The notes beneath the pieces are model-generated. The model made no database searches. It was not told where the DNA came from and saw only the letters and a program-made list of their open reading frames with translations. Made by a program: the position numbers and the translations under genes. Source: Nocardiopsis coralli (GTDB lineage Bacteria; Actinomycetota; Actinomycetes; Streptosporangiales; Streptosporangiaceae). Taken from it: a DNA stretch of 64,000 nucleotides. Of the stretch, positions 40,575 through 50,066 are shown in pieces (the first letter of the stretch is position 1; every line of letters begins with the position of its first letter). Where the stretch lies: NCBI RefSeq assembly GCF_014892575.1, contig NZ_JADBGI010000013.1, positions 1 through 64,000 on the forward strand. The letters run 5' to 3'.

Positions 40575-41723
40575 TCAGGAACGGCCGGGCTTGAGCACCA
40601 CCTTGGTCCAGCCGTCCTCGCGCTTGTCGAAGTGCCGGTAAGCATCCGGCGCGTCCTCCAACGGCAGGTCGTGCGAGACGATGAACGACGGCTTCGCGCG
40701 GTCGTGGTGGATGAGGTCCCGCAGCTGCCGGTTGTAGACCTTCACCGGCGCCTGCCCGGTCCCGATCCGCTGCCCCTGGAACCAGAACGTGCCCATCTCG
40801 AACGGGATCCGCCCGTTCTGCGCCATCTCGTCCGAGGCCCCGGGGTCCGACGGCAGGAACGCGCCCACGACGCCGATGCCGCCGGTGAACTTCACCGACT
40901 CCACCAGCTTGTTCATGGTCATCTCCGGGTGCTCCGTGCCGAGGTGGTCGTGCGCGTGGTAACCGACGCACTCGCACCCGCAGTCCGCGCGGCGCCCCTC
41001 GGTGAGGTTGTGGACCTGCTCGACCGGGTCGCCCTTGGAGTCGTCGACGGGGATCGCCCCCATCTCCTCCACCAGACGCAGCCGGTCGGGGTGGCGGTCG
41101 ACCACCATCACCTGCGACGCCCCCTGCAGGAGCGCGGAGTAGGCGGCCATCAGTCCCACGGGGCCGGCTCCGTAGACGACGCAGGACTCCCCCGGCCTGA
41201 GCCCCGCCAACCGGGTCGCGTGCCAGCCGGTCGGGAAGACGTCGGCGACCATTACGTAGTCGTCCTCCTTGTCCTCCGCGTCCTCCGGCAGCCGCAGGCA
41301 GTTGTAGTCGGCGAACGGAACGCGCAGGTACTCCGCCTGCCCGCCGGAGTAGGGGCCCATCCCGACGAACCCGTAGGCGGCGCCGGCCATCTCGGGGTCG
41401 GGGTTGGCGGTCAGGCAGTACGAGGGCATGCCGCTCTCGCAGTTGCGGCAGAACCCGCAGGCGATGTTGAACGGCAGGCAGACGCGGTCTCCGACCGCGA
41501 TGCGCTCGACACCGCTGCCGGCCTCGGTGACCACGCCGAGGTTCTCGTGTCCGAGGATCTTGCCCGGTTCGAGTTCGGTGCGTCCCTCGTACATGTGCAG
41601 GTCGGAGCCGCAGATGTTGGTGGTGGTGATGCGCACGAGTACGTCGGTCGGGCGTTCGAGGCGGGCGTCCGGGACCTCGTCGACCGAGACGTCGCGGGAT
41701 CCGTTGTACACAAGGGCCTTCAT
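40575..41723 (-). CDS. Zinc alcohol/formaldehyde dehydrogenase (glutathione-independent type)
   Basis: A 382-residue medium-chain dehydrogenase. The catalytic zinc site comprises NICGSDLHMYEGR (Cys) and GHENLG (His, Glu). The structural zinc region ACGFCRNCESGMPSYC carries the four-Cys loop. The Rossmann motif VVYGAGPVGLMAAYSALLQG binds NAD. Overall pattern and length match the FdhA/glutathione-independent formaldehyde dehydrogenase group, which oxidises formaldehyde and alcohols. GGAGG lies 5 bp before the ATG. Confidence 0.9.
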   Translation of the reverse strand: MKALVYNGSRDVSVDEVPDARLERPTDVLVRITTTNICGSDLHMYEGRTELEPGKILGHENLGVVTEAGSGVERIAVGDRVCLPFNIACGFCRNCESGMPSYCLTANPDPEMAGAAYGFVGMGPYSGGQAEYLRVPFADYNCLRLPEDAEDKEDDYVMVADVFPTGWHATRLAGLRPGESCVVYGAGPVGLMAAYSALLQGASQVMVVDRHPDRLRLVEEMGAIPVDDSKGDPVEQVHNLTEGRRADCGCECVGYHAHDHLGTEHPEMTMNKLVESVKFTGGIGVVGAFLPSDPGASDEMAQNGRIPFEMGTFWFQGQRIGTGQAPVKVYNRQLRDLIHHDRAKPSFIVSHDLPLEDAPDAYRHFDKREDGWTKVVLKPGRS

Positions 41724-41905
41724 GGCTGCCTCCAGACCGTCTCCATGACGGGAGCGCGTTGGGCGCGGCCGGGACAGGACCGGGAATGGTCGAGGGCCGC
41801 CCCGACGCCCCGAACCGTCATGGCACGGTCGGGAACGTCAGCGACGGCCAGTGTTTTCCGACCGCACTCACGGCCCTGTTCGAGAGGCGCGGGGACAAAA
41901 CGGGC

Positions 41906-43486
41906 TCACGCGTCAAGGATTGCTGACCTCGGGAGCGGCGAGGGCGGGGCGGGGCTCTGCTCAGGCGCCGGGGCGGGTGTCCGGTGCGGTTTCGGGGAGG
42001 GGGCCGGTGCGGTTTCGGGGAGGGGGTCCGGTGCGGTGCCGGGTCCGCCGTCAGGGTTCCCCGGCTGCCCCGGCCGGACTTCCTGACCCGGGTGGAATTC
42101 CTGCCCCGCGTGGGTCGGGTGGATCGGGTGCCCGAGCAGCTCACGCACGTGCTCGTCCCGCACCCTCCCGGCGGCGTCCGCGGCGCACACGAGTTCCGAG
42201 ACCTCCCCTGCCCCGGCGTCCAGGGCCTCCGCATCGGCCAGATGGCGCAGGTAGTCCGGGGTAGATTCGTGTGCCTCCTCGCACTGCACCCACTCGCGGT
42301 GAGCGGCCAGCGCGCGGTCGAACACCCGGCCGTACTCGCGGATGGAGTCGACGCGGCGGCGGACCGCATCCTCCACGGCCTCCAGGTACTCGCGTTGGGG
42401 GCGCAGGGCCTCCCGGACCCGGTCAGACTCGGCGCGCTGCCATCGGCGCAGGTGTGCGCGGCGGAGGGTGCGTTGGCGGGCGAGGAGGCCGGCGATGCGC
42501 CACTCCTCCTCGTGCAGGACCGTGAGGGTGCGGGCGGGGTCGGTTCCCTCGCCGAGCTCGTGGGCGTGCTCGGCGACTCGGTCGATGGTGTGTTGCACGT
42601 CGAGGAGGAGGGGGTGATCGGCCTCGTTCACGTCGTCCGGGGCGACCACGTACTCGTCGAGGTGCAGGTCGAAGTGGTGGGAGGGACGAGGCGGGTGGGG
42701 GGAGTGGGCCCGATGGGAGGGGTGGGATGGGTGGGATGGGTGGGATGGGTGGGAGCGGCGGCAGGAAGGCGGAACGGAGATGTAGTCCGAGAAGTCCAGG
42801 AAGTGGTCCGAGTGCTGAGCGGACGTGTGCCCGGGTGCCGCGTGCGTGCCGCTACACGCGGGCGTGCAGGTACAGGCGCGCGTGTGGGCGTCGGGGCAGG
42901 TGTCGGTGCAGGCGTCCGTGGAGGTAGGGGCGCTGAGGTCGGCCGGAACGCCGGTCCGGGGCTGCGCACGGGATCGCCTGCGGAGTTGTTTCCTGGCCTC
43001 GGTTCGAGTCTCTGCGTGGGCTTCGGCGCGGGCATCAGCTCGGGCGTCTGCGCTGCTGCGGGAGGTGAGCCCGTCCGCGGCGACCATGGCGGCGAGGCCG
43101 GCGAAGACCAGCCAGGGCAGCCCGGTGGCGGCGGTGGGGTCGAGCACCCAGATGGGGACGGCCGCGAGGGTTCCGGCCCCCAGGAGGGCGCCCGAGACGC
43201 GCACGACCGGGTTGGCCTCCCCGCGCACGAGGAGCGCGATGGTGTAAGCGACGGCGGTGATGGTCGCGATCACCATGGACAGGTACCAGCCGCCGAGGGC
43301 CGTGGTGAGGGCGAGGGTGAAGCCGACGCTGAAGAGCTGTGCGGCGCCCTCGCGGAGGCGCGACGGGCGGGGATCGGGGCTCAGGGAGCGGTAGTGGGCG
43401 GAGAGGACCTCCTCCCGGTGTTCGGGTGTGAGAGAAGGGTCGACGACGGGTCGGGGCCGGTGGACGTCCTCGCACATGGAGCTCAT
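41906..43486 (-). CDS. Membrane protein with coiled-coil domain, unknown
   Basis: A 526-residue protein. After about 45 cytoplasmic residues come four hydrophobic helices (about 48-140: LFSVGFTLALTTALGGWYLS, MVIATITAVAYTIALLV, LLGAGTLAAVPIWVL, LPWLVFAGLAAMVAADGL). A low-complexity stretch of Ala/Arg/Glu and Cys/Thr repeats, then SHPSHPSHP repeats, leads to a helical, charged domain (about 295-440, AGLLARQRTLRRAHLRRWQR) likely to form a coiled coil. The C-terminus is Pro-rich. No family recognised. Confidence 0.6.
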   Translation of the reverse strand: MSSMCEDVHRPRPVVDPSLTPEHREEVLSAHYRSLSPDPRPSRLREGAAQLFSVGFTLALTTALGGWYLSMVIATITAVAYTIALLVRGEANPVVRVSGALLGAGTLAAVPIWVLDPTAATGLPWLVFAGLAAMVAADGLTSRSSADARADARAEAHAETRTEARKQLRRRSRAQPRTGVPADLSAPTSTDACTDTCPDAHTRACTCTPACSGTHAAPGHTSAQHSDHFLDFSDYISVPPSCRRSHPSHPSHPSHPSHRAHSPHPPRPSHHFDLHLDEYVVAPDDVNEADHPLLLDVQHTIDRVAEHAHELGEGTDPARTLTVLHEEEWRIAGLLARQRTLRRAHLRRWQRAESDRVREALRPQREYLEAVEDAVRRRVDSIREYGRVFDRALAAHREWVQCEEAHESTPDYLRHLADAEALDAGAGEVSELVCAADAAGRVRDEHVRELLGHPIHPTHAGQEFHPGQEVRPGQPGNPDGGPGTAPDPLPETAPAPSPKPHRTPAPAPEQSPAPPSPLPRSAILDA

Positions 43487-44268
43487 GGGCGGTCCCTCGG
43501 AGGCTGGGTCGGGGATGGCGGGGAAGGCCCGAGGCCCGAGGCGTTGGCCGGGTGAAGGTGTACTCGGGGCTCAGGGTCCAGGGTCCGGCTACGGGCGGAA
43601 GAGGCTTCGGGGCGGAGGATGTGCGGATGGGATCGGTGTGGCTGGGTGTCGCTCGTGTGGCCTACGCGGGCGTTGTGGGAACTCGCAGGAGGGGACCCGG
43701 CAGAAGTGGACGTTCCCACCCCCGGCCAGACGTGAACCTCGCGTCCGAAGGGGGGCGATCGGAGACGGAAGGAAGCCGACATGGGGCCGGGCCCCGGCAT
43801 CGGCACACGCGGGGCGTTCAGGACCGGTGCACGCGGGGCGTACTGGGCACACGAACCGCCGGAGGCCGGGGCTCTCCGTCTGGGGCGCAGACACGCGACG
43901 GAGGTGCGCGCGTCCCTGTGGCGCGCAGACTTTCGTCATGGGCCACACCACCGAGTGCGCTGCCCCAACAGGAAACTCTGTTGACCGGCCCCGTACCCTG
44001 TCACGGTTGCCTTGCGGTTGCCGTGCGGCGCCCAACAGCTGTGCTGCGGTTGCTTTCCCACCGTCTCGCAGTTGCTCGGGCCTCGCATGACAGTAACAAG
44101 GCCGTCTCGGGACCGGCTCAAGGCCGTTTCGAGGCTCCCTCAAAACCGCCATGAGGCATCTTCTCAGGGTATTGCTTCGAGGTCGGGCTCAGGGAAGCCT
44201 TGAGGCTGCCTTGTCCCCCGGCCCCGTCCACCCAGCGTCTGGTTCGAGGATTCGGAGGAGTCCCTCAC
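43487..44268. other. Non-coding gap upstream of BCCT transporter
   Basis: About 780 bp. Open frames exist on both strands but lack domain signs. The section near 43820 (GCGTACTGGGCACACG) faintly recalls the CATACTGGGC start of the CRISPR leaders, but no other leader block follows. The transporter promoter should lie in the last 200 bp. Confidence 0.45.
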
Positions 44269-46074
44269 ATGCTGACCCGCCTACACGACGGCCTGAGATT
44301 GCGCACGTCGCCAGCGGTGTTCTTCGGTGCGGCCGCGGTGATCATCGCGTTCGTGCTGCTCACCGTGCTCCTGACCGAGCCAGTGGATGCAGTGGTGACC
44401 ACCGCATCGGAGTGGCTCTACGCCAATCTGGGCTGGTTCTACATCTTCGGCCTCACCGCGTTCCTGGTCTTCCTGATCTATATCGCGGCAGGCCGCTTCG
44501 GCCGGGTCAAACTGGGTCCGGACGACGAACCCCCGGAGCATTCCGGTCCGACGTGGTTCGCCATGCTCTTCGCCGCAGGCATCGGAAGCATCCTCATGTT
44601 CTGGGGCGTGGCAGAACCCGTCAGCCATTTCGGTGACCCCCCGCGAGGAGAGGCCGAAGGCATCGTCGCGGGAACGACAGAAGCCGCCGCGGACGCGATG
44701 AATTTTGCGTTCTACCACTTCACCCTGCACACCTGGGCGATCTTCACACTGCCGGCGCTGTGCTTTGCGTACTTCATCCACAAGCGCAACCTGCCCCCGC
44801 GCGTCAGCTCGATCTTCCAGCCGCTTCTCGGTGAGCGGATCCACGGGCCGATCGGCCGGACCATCGACGTCATCGCGATCGTCGGTACCGTCTTCGGCGT
44901 CGCGGTCTCCCTCGGGCTGGGCGCCCTGCAGATCAACGCCGGGATCAACCGCGTGCTCGGGGTCCCCGAGAGCGCCGTGTGGCAGCTGGTCATCATCAGC
45001 GTCGTCGGCGGAGTCGCGATGATCTCGGTCGCCCTGGGCCTGGACAAGGGCATCAAGCGCCTGTCCAACCTCAACATCATCATAGCCGTGGGCCTGCTGG
45101 TGTTCATCCTGCTGGCCGGCTCCACACTCTTCGTGCTGAAGGGCACCGTCGAATCGCTCGGCAGTTACCTGGTGAACCTGCCGGAACTGGCCCTGTGGAA
45201 CGACACCTACGCCGACACCGGATGGCAGAACGGCTGGACGGTCTTCTACTGGGCCTGGACGATCAGTTGGTCGCCGTTCGTCGGCATCTTCATCTCACGC
45301 ATCTCCAAGGGCCGAACGATCCGCCAGTTCGTCGCCGGTGTGCTCCTCGTCCCGGCAAGCTTCTCGGTGCTGTGGTTCGGCATCTTCGGGATGTCGGCCA
45401 TGGACATCGAGCTCAACGGCGACGGCGGACTCGTCGAGAACGTCGTGGAACAAGGTGACGTGCCCGGGGCACTGTTCTCGTTCCTGGACAACTACCCCGC
45501 CTCGACCTTCGTCTCCGTGATCGCCATCATCCTGGTGGTCATCTTCTTCATCACCTCGGTGGACTCCGCCGCGCTGGTGACGGACACGATGGCCAACGGT
45601 CACGAGGACTTCAACCCGCTGGGCCAGCGCATCTTCTGGGCCATCGCCATCGCAGTGGTCTCCGCCACGCTGCTGGTGTTCTCCGGGACCGGCGGCCTGG
45701 AGGCACTCGACAAGATCGTCGTCCTGATCGGCCTGCCGTTCTTCGTGATGGGCTACTTCCAGATGTACGCCCTGCACCGCGCGCTGCGGGAGGACTCCGG
45801 TGAGCTGCCGCCGATGCGCACACGCGAGTGGAAGAAGGTCCTGCCTCCCGAGGAGCTCGAGCGCCGCCAGGACGAGGACGAGCACGACACCTCCGAGGTC
45901 GTCGTGGAACCCGAGGCCGTCGACGACCCGCCCGTGATGCGCGACCCCTACATCGACACCGACCAGGACCGGGTCACCGGGGCGCGGGGGACACTGTCGG
46001 CGCGGACCGGCTCGGCCCGGCGCCCGCTGCACCGCAACCCCCCGAAGCGGCCGCCGCACTCCGGCGGGCATTAG
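44269..46074 (+). CDS. BCCT-family betaine/choline/carnitine transporter
   Basis: A 601-residue secondary transporter for glycine betaine, choline or related osmolytes, in the cytoplasmic membrane. Twelve helices are predicted. Diagnostic features are the glycine-rich segment AAGIGSILMFWGVAEP (helix 3), the tryptophan box YWAWTISWSPFVGIFISRIS and the following GRTIRQFV. The C-terminal tail is highly charged (ELERRQDEDEHDTSEVVVEP), as in osmosensing members. A strong GGAGGAG site lies 8 bp before the ATG. A terminator with a 12-bp stem follows at 46215. Confidence 0.95.
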   Translation: MLTRLHDGLRLRTSPAVFFGAAAVIIAFVLLTVLLTEPVDAVVTTASEWLYANLGWFYIFGLTAFLVFLIYIAAGRFGRVKLGPDDEPPEHSGPTWFAMLFAAGIGSILMFWGVAEPVSHFGDPPRGEAEGIVAGTTEAAADAMNFAFYHFTLHTWAIFTLPALCFAYFIHKRNLPPRVSSIFQPLLGERIHGPIGRTIDVIAIVGTVFGVAVSLGLGALQINAGINRVLGVPESAVWQLVIISVVGGVAMISVALGLDKGIKRLSNLNIIIAVGLLVFILLAGSTLFVLKGTVESLGSYLVNLPELALWNDTYADTGWQNGWTVFYWAWTISWSPFVGIFISRISKGRTIRQFVAGVLLVPASFSVLWFGIFGMSAMDIELNGDGGLVENVVEQGDVPGALFSFLDNYPASTFVSVIAIILVVIFFITSVDSAALVTDTMANGHEDFNPLGQRIFWAIAIAVVSATLLVFSGTGGLEALDKIVVLIGLPFFVMGYFQMYALHRALREDSGELPPMRTREWKKVLPPEELERRQDEDEHDTSEVVVEPEAVDDPPVMRDPYIDTDQDRVTGARGTLSARTGSARRPLHRNPPKRPPHSGGH

Positions 46075-46214
46075 GGGCGTAGGGATCAGGGGCGTTCCCG
46101 AGGGATCTCCGAGGAGATGGCCCGGGAGCTCTCCGGTCCAGAGGTCCGCCCCTGAGGCCCTTGGCCTCGGGCCTTGGGGCTTGGGACTTGGGGCTTCGTG
46201 GAGCCTGGACCCTC

Positions 46215-46252
46215 GTGGGGCCCGCGCGATCGAGCGCGGGCCCCACGCATTT
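46215..46252 (+). terminator. Rho-independent terminator, 12-bp stem
   Basis: GTGGGGCCCGCG and CGCGGGCCCCAC pair perfectly around an 8-nt loop, followed by GCATTTT. Located 140 bp after the BCCT gene. Confidence 0.75.
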
Positions 46253-46348
46253 TGAGCAGGTCCCAGACAGCTGGAGCCACATTCCAGCGGTTGAGCACGA
46301 GTCTGCTCACTACACCGGTATTCTCACGGTGGGTGGAGAGGAGACAGT

Positions 46349-46750
46349 GTGCCGTCGTTGCAGTTGGATATCCACTCCGAGCTTCTACCTCCTGAGAAGC
46401 AAGCGCTGGCTCGGGCCATGAGCGAGGAGTACTCGCGGATCATGGGGTCCGATCCCAAGCTGATGACCATCGTGATCCGGAATCTGCCGAACGGATCGAT
46501 CTGGCATTGCACCGACGACGAGCCTGTGCCCGGCACGCTGCTCATGTGTGATGTGAGGGTCGGCCGGGACCGCGCAACGCGCCACCGCCTGGCCGACCGC
46601 CTCATCGATCTCATCACCGCACGCACCGGGGTCGGTCGGGAGGACATCAAGGTGGAGTTCACCCAGCACACCGGTGATGAGATGTTCCACCCGTTCCTCG
46701 GCGGCTTCAACCGCGATTGGGACGAGTCCGAAGCATCCGCCGACCCCTGA
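46349..46750 (+). CDS. Tautomerase-family protein
   Basis: A 133-residue protein of the 4-oxalocrotonate tautomerase superfamily. It begins MPSLQLDIHSELLPPEKQAL; loss of the initiator Met exposes the catalytic N-terminal proline. The long helix EKQALARAMSEEYSRIMG and the second beta-alpha-beta unit (LLMCDVRVGRDRATRHRLAD) fit a fused or extended tautomerase rather than the 62-residue form. Starts at GTG behind a GGAGAGGAG site. Substrate unknown. Confidence 0.75.
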   Translation: MPSLQLDIHSELLPPEKQALARAMSEEYSRIMGSDPKLMTIVIRNLPNGSIWHCTDDEPVPGTLLMCDVRVGRDRATRHRLADRLIDLITARTGVGREDIKVEFTQHTGDEMFHPFLGGFNRDWDESEASADP

Positions 46751-46846
46751 CGTCACGCCCGGTGCGGCACGCGCAGCCCAGCGCGTGCGGTGGTCGTCGG
46801 TCCCGCCACGGGTGCGCCGCGTGGGCCCGTGTCCTACGTTCTGTCC

Positions 46847-46930
46847 ATGCCCGAAGCCTTGGACGGACCGGAACCGCTGTACCGGCAGATCGCCGACCGC
46901 ATTGCAGACCGCATCAAGGACGGGCTCGGC
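46847..46930 (+). pseudogene. Truncated GntR N-terminal fragment
   Basis: The plus strand encodes MPEALDGPEPLYRQIADRIA followed by DRIKDGL, the first helix of a GntR winged helix. It then passes into sequence antisense to the 3' end of the hypothetical gene at 46957. No recognition helix or wing follows. Probably a remnant of a fifth GntR-type gene in this window. Confidence 0.55.
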
Positions 46931-46956
46931 TGGATCGACGACAACGCCAGGGTTCC

Positions 46957-47475
46957 CTACTGTTTCACGACCATCGAGCCCCTGCGCAGAGCGAGTGAGA
47001 ACTTCCGGTTCAGTGCCCTGCGAACATCCGGGTCCCGGTCGATCCTGCGCAGCGATGCGTACCGTACGGGGTCGATGTCCACCGTCACCAACCCGGTAAC
47101 CCCTTGGCTGGGGGCGTGCGGGGAGGTGTCCTCGTCCGGGGCGTCGGTCGTGGCGACAGCCGAGCCGAGGTCGGAGCCGGCGTTCGAGTCGTCGTAGGAG
47201 CTTTGGTCCGCGCCTCGGGCCGGGCCTTCGGGCGGACTTCCGGCCGGTGAGAAGAGCGCCAAGCAGCGGTATGCGCGCACGAACCCGTTGCGCTCCTCCC
47301 GCAACAGCGACTTGAGAAGGAGCGGGGCTTCCGCGACCTGGCTACGGAGCGCCTCCACCGAGGTCCACCTCGTCCCCCATTCCCGGCTTTCCGCCTCCAG
47401 TTGGATCTCCACGAGCTCGTCGAAGCTGATCTCGCTCAGGAGGAAGTCCCGGTCGGTGGGGCGGATGGCCGACAT
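46957..47475 (-). CDS. Hypothetical protein
   Basis: A 172-residue soluble protein starting MSAIRPTDRDFLLSEISFDE; a start at 47595 is open but adds unconvincing sequence. Helical N-terminal half (LLLKSLLREERNGFVRAYRC), Asp/Ser-rich middle, and a conserved-looking end (VTVDIDPVRYASLRRIDRDP). Family not recognised. The 300 bp upstream (47476-47778) show no gene. Confidence 0.55.
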   Translation of the reverse strand: MSAIRPTDRDFLLSEISFDELVEIQLEAESREWGTRWTSVEALRSQVAEAPLLLKSLLREERNGFVRAYRCLALFSPAGSPPEGPARGADQSSYDDSNAGSDLGSAVATTDAPDEDTSPHAPSQGVTGLVTVDIDPVRYASLRRIDRDPDVRRALNRKFSLALRRGSMVVKQ

Positions 47476-47778
47476 GGGTGAGCGCTCCTCGTTGTGGACA
47501 CCGGTGTCGATATCGAGTTCGGTGGGCCCGCGTTCCCGGGAAGCATCCCTCAGTCGGGCGTGCTCGGTCCAGACCTGTCGGTCCACGTTCCACATTCGCC
47601 GTTCGCCGGGCTCAGCCCGCCGATCGAGGCCGAGCGCGTGCAGGGAGCGATGACGAGGAGTGCTGGTCCAGGCACGGCAGTCGATGTCTCCGCCCCGATC
47701 GTGGGCCTACCCTGCACATGCGTTGCCCCGCCTCGGAAGGTTTCCGGGGCGGGGCCACTGTCCGGCGGGCACGGCCGC

Positions 47779-48294
47779 TCACGGCATGGGCCGGTCCATG
47801 ACACGACTCGGGCGGGTCCACGCGGAGGGGCGCGCCCACGGCTCTGGCAGTGGCGCGCCCTCACACAGGGCGGAGTCCAGGCACTCCCACTCCTCGCGCG
47901 CGACGCGCAGGGCCGCGGCACAGGCCGCCACTCCTCCGGTCTCTCGCAGAGCCTCGGAGAGCGCGTCGTAGGTGCACGTCACCGAGTCGAGGGTGTGGTT
48001 CCCCCCGCCCGCATCCGGGCCGGCATCCGCATACGCCTCCGGATCCTCCGGATCCGCCTCCACGATCCAGTACTCGGGCACCGGAGCTCCAGAGCGCAGC
48101 AGGGCATCGAGGATCCCGAAAGCTGTGTCGGTGTAACGGAGCCGCCTGACGGCGTAGGGGGTCAGGCCCGGGCGGGCGAGCATCCGCCCGATCCTGCGGG
48201 CGAGGCCGCCGGTGTCGGGAGGACCGACGTGGGGACTTCGGGGTGCGTGTGGCGTGTGCGGGACGTGTGGAACCTGCGGTTCGCGCTCGGTCAT
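47779..48294 (-). CDS. Hypothetical protein, cassette B gene 2
   Basis: A 171-residue protein whose ATG overlaps the preceding stop (ATGA), so it is coupled to the gene at 48291. It contains RPGLTPYAVRRLRYTDTAFG, then ILDALLRSGAPVPEYWIVEA, and a helical end (GVAACAAALRVAREEWECLD). It holds the place of 13094-13537 in cassette A. No known family. Confidence 0.55.
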   Translation of the reverse strand: MTEREPQVPHVPHTPHAPRSPHVGPPDTGGLARRIGRMLARPGLTPYAVRRLRYTDTAFGILDALLRSGAPVPEYWIVEADPEDPEAYADAGPDAGGGNHTLDSVTCTYDALSEALRETGGVAACAAALRVAREEWECLDSALCEGAPLPEPWARPSAWTRPSRVMDRPMP

Positions 48295-48914
48295 ACGGCA
48301 CACCCCCGGGAGACGACGTCACGGGCAGGGCCAACACCTGCGGTGCAGTCGACGGACATGCGATCGAGGTCGGCACCGATCTCCGCCCAGGCTCCGACCT
48401 TTCGGCCGACACGAACCGTGCTCTTGCTCTCGGCCCCCGCCCCGCCCTCGGTGCCTGCGGTCCTGACAGTTAGCTGAGCTCGCCGAGCCCGCTCAGCGCG
48501 GGCATCCCGACCAAGCTCGTGAGCGCGGAGGTAGGAGCGCACGAGGTCGTTCGGGTCGTAGTCGTAGTCGCAGCCCCGGTTTCCGGCGGCTTCCACTAAC
48601 ACCGGGCGGGCGCCGACACCCACTGCGCCCAGCTCAGGCGCTCGGCTCGACCGCCGCGCTCCCCCGGGTTCCGGACCGAGAACGCGAGGGATATCCCGGG
48701 CATAGCGGCGCACGCGGCCCGAGCGGCAGCGCCGCGGTTCCGTTCGAAGCATCGACCGCAGAGCTGGACGCGAGGTGGTTCGCAGGGCAGTCCGCAAGGC
48801 GCTCCGGAGTTCCGCTCCGAGTTCGCGAAGGTATCCGAGAGGTGAAGTGTGCACACCGCGCGTGGGCCTCAAAAGGCGCACGGGCACGCTGCACACACCG
48901 AGTAGGGTTTGCAC
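48291..48914 (-). CDS. Hypothetical protein, cassette B gene 1
   Basis: A 207-residue paralogue of the protein at 12381-13094. RLLRPTRGVHTSPLGYLREL and RRVRRYARDIP match RLVRPSCGVHISPLGYVREL and RRVRRYAERIP. A second shared patch lies around YLRAHELGRDARAERARRAQ. Arg-rich and basic overall. Overlaps the downstream gene, as in cassette A. The duplicated, coupled two-gene layout suggests partner proteins of one system; function unknown. Confidence 0.6.
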   Translation of the reverse strand: MQTLLGVCSVPVRLLRPTRGVHTSPLGYLRELGAELRSALRTALRTTSRPALRSMLRTEPRRCRSGRVRRYARDIPRVLGPEPGGARRSSRAPELGAVGVGARPVLVEAAGNRGCDYDYDPNDLVRSYLRAHELGRDARAERARRAQLTVRTAGTEGGAGAESKSTVRVGRKVGAWAEIGADLDRMSVDCTAGVGPARDVVSRGCAV

Positions 48915-49075
48915 GTCGATCTGCTCCTGTCAGGTCGGCCATGGCCCCGGGGCGTGTGTCCGCACGCCGCCGGGGTTCTTTTCGCCCGCCCGGTTCTTCC
49001 AGGAGGGCTTCGCACCCTCCATTGAAAACTGTGATTCACCGTTTTTCAAGCGCTTTTAGTGAAGACGCAAATGTG

Positions 49076-49099
49076 ACTACATGTCTGTGAAGTAGACAT
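49076..49099. promoter_or_regulatory. Palindrome upstream of XRE gene
   Basis: ATGTCT and AGACAT form a perfect inverted repeat (49081-49099, 7-bp spacer). It is nested with CTAC/GTAG arms, about 36 bp before the XRE gene start. A likely autoregulatory site. Confidence 0.5.
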
Positions 49100-49134
49100 T
49101 GGCCCCAAGACGCCCTCGGTCATACGATCGGCGC

Positions 49135-49986
49135 ATGCCCGATCCCACTGGTGACTTCAGCCCGACGATCCGCCGCCGCAGGCTCTCCGAAGAGCTCAAG
49201 CAGCTCCGGGCGGCCGCCGGGCTCACCTTGGAGCAGGCAGCGCAGAAGCTGGAGTGGAGCAGGGCCAAGATTGCCAACATCGAGACCGGGAAACGGCTCC
49301 GCCCCTACGTCACCGACATCGGCCTCCTCCTCGACGTCTACGGGGTGACCGACAGGGAGCAGCGCGAAGCGCTGTTCGAGCTGACGCGCCAGTCGCGCAT
49401 CAAGGGATGGTGGACCAGGTATTCGGACTTCGCCGGTGCCTACTTCGGGCTCGAGGCCGAAGCCTCATCCATCGCGACATACCAAGTCGGAGCTGTCCCA
49501 GGGCTGCTCCAGACACCTGAGTACACAGCCGCACTCGCACGTGCCGCGCTCACACCCGAGGACGACGTCGAACGCGTCGTCGCCGCTCGGGAACGACGCC
49601 AAGGCACCTTCGAACGCCAGGCCCCGCCGACGTTGACGGCGATCATCGACGAAGCCGCTCTCGCACGGCCGGCAACGGCCGCATCCCCCGAGGTGATGCA
49701 GGCGCAGATCCGCAGCCTGCTCAAGGCGACCGAGAACCCGCACATCACCGTGCAGGTGCTGCCGTTCTCGACCGGGCTCCACGCGGGAACGGGCGGCCCC
49801 TTTGTCCTCCTCGACTTCCCCAACCCCACGGACCGGCCCGTCGTGTTCCTGGAGACCAGACACGAAGGGCTCTACCTCGAAGCCGAGCACCAGGTCACCG
49901 ATTACCGCAACGTCCTGGAACATCTTCAGGACACGGCTCTCTCGCCGGCGGAGTCGCAGCAACACCTGACCCGACTCATCGACTAG
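49135..49986 (+). CDS. XRE-family regulator with DUF5753 (Scr1/WhiJ-like)
   Basis: A 283-residue protein. An N-terminal XRE helix-turn-helix (about 13-70, LSEELKQLRAAAGLTLEQAA and KLEWSRAKIANIETGKR) is joined to a DUF5753 domain (about 95-280) with hallmark segments EAEASSIATYQVGAVPGLLQ, RQGTFERQAPPTLTAIIDEA and GGPFVLLDFP. Such proteins pair with small DUF397 partners in streptomycetes and relatives, where they act as developmental regulators or toxin-antitoxin-like pairs. The DUF397 gene follows 80 bp downstream. Confidence 0.93.
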   Translation: MPDPTGDFSPTIRRRRLSEELKQLRAAAGLTLEQAAQKLEWSRAKIANIETGKRLRPYVTDIGLLLDVYGVTDREQREALFELTRQSRIKGWWTRYSDFAGAYFGLEAEASSIATYQVGAVPGLLQTPEYTAALARAALTPEDDVERVVAARERRQGTFERQAPPTLTAIIDEAALARPATAASPEVMQAQIRSLLKATENPHITVQVLPFSTGLHAGTGGPFVLLDFPNPTDRPVVFLETRHEGLYLEAEHQVTDYRNVLEHLQDTALSPAESQQHLTRLID

Positions 49987-50066
49987 GACGGACCACAGTG
50001 CACCTCCCCCACAGGCCCTCCACGCCCTGTACACCGCATGCGGAGCATGCTGCGTCTACACCGCAC

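Noticed and set aside
43815..43850. Possible ninth CRISPR leader (GTACTGGGCACACG)
   Set aside because: Only about 10 bases resemble the leader start; the TGCACAACTTGCA core and any repeat are missing.
43552..44154. Plus-strand open frame of 200 codons upstream of the BCCT gene
   Set aside because: No ribosome site, no recognisable domain, and overlapping open frames of similar quality on the other strand.
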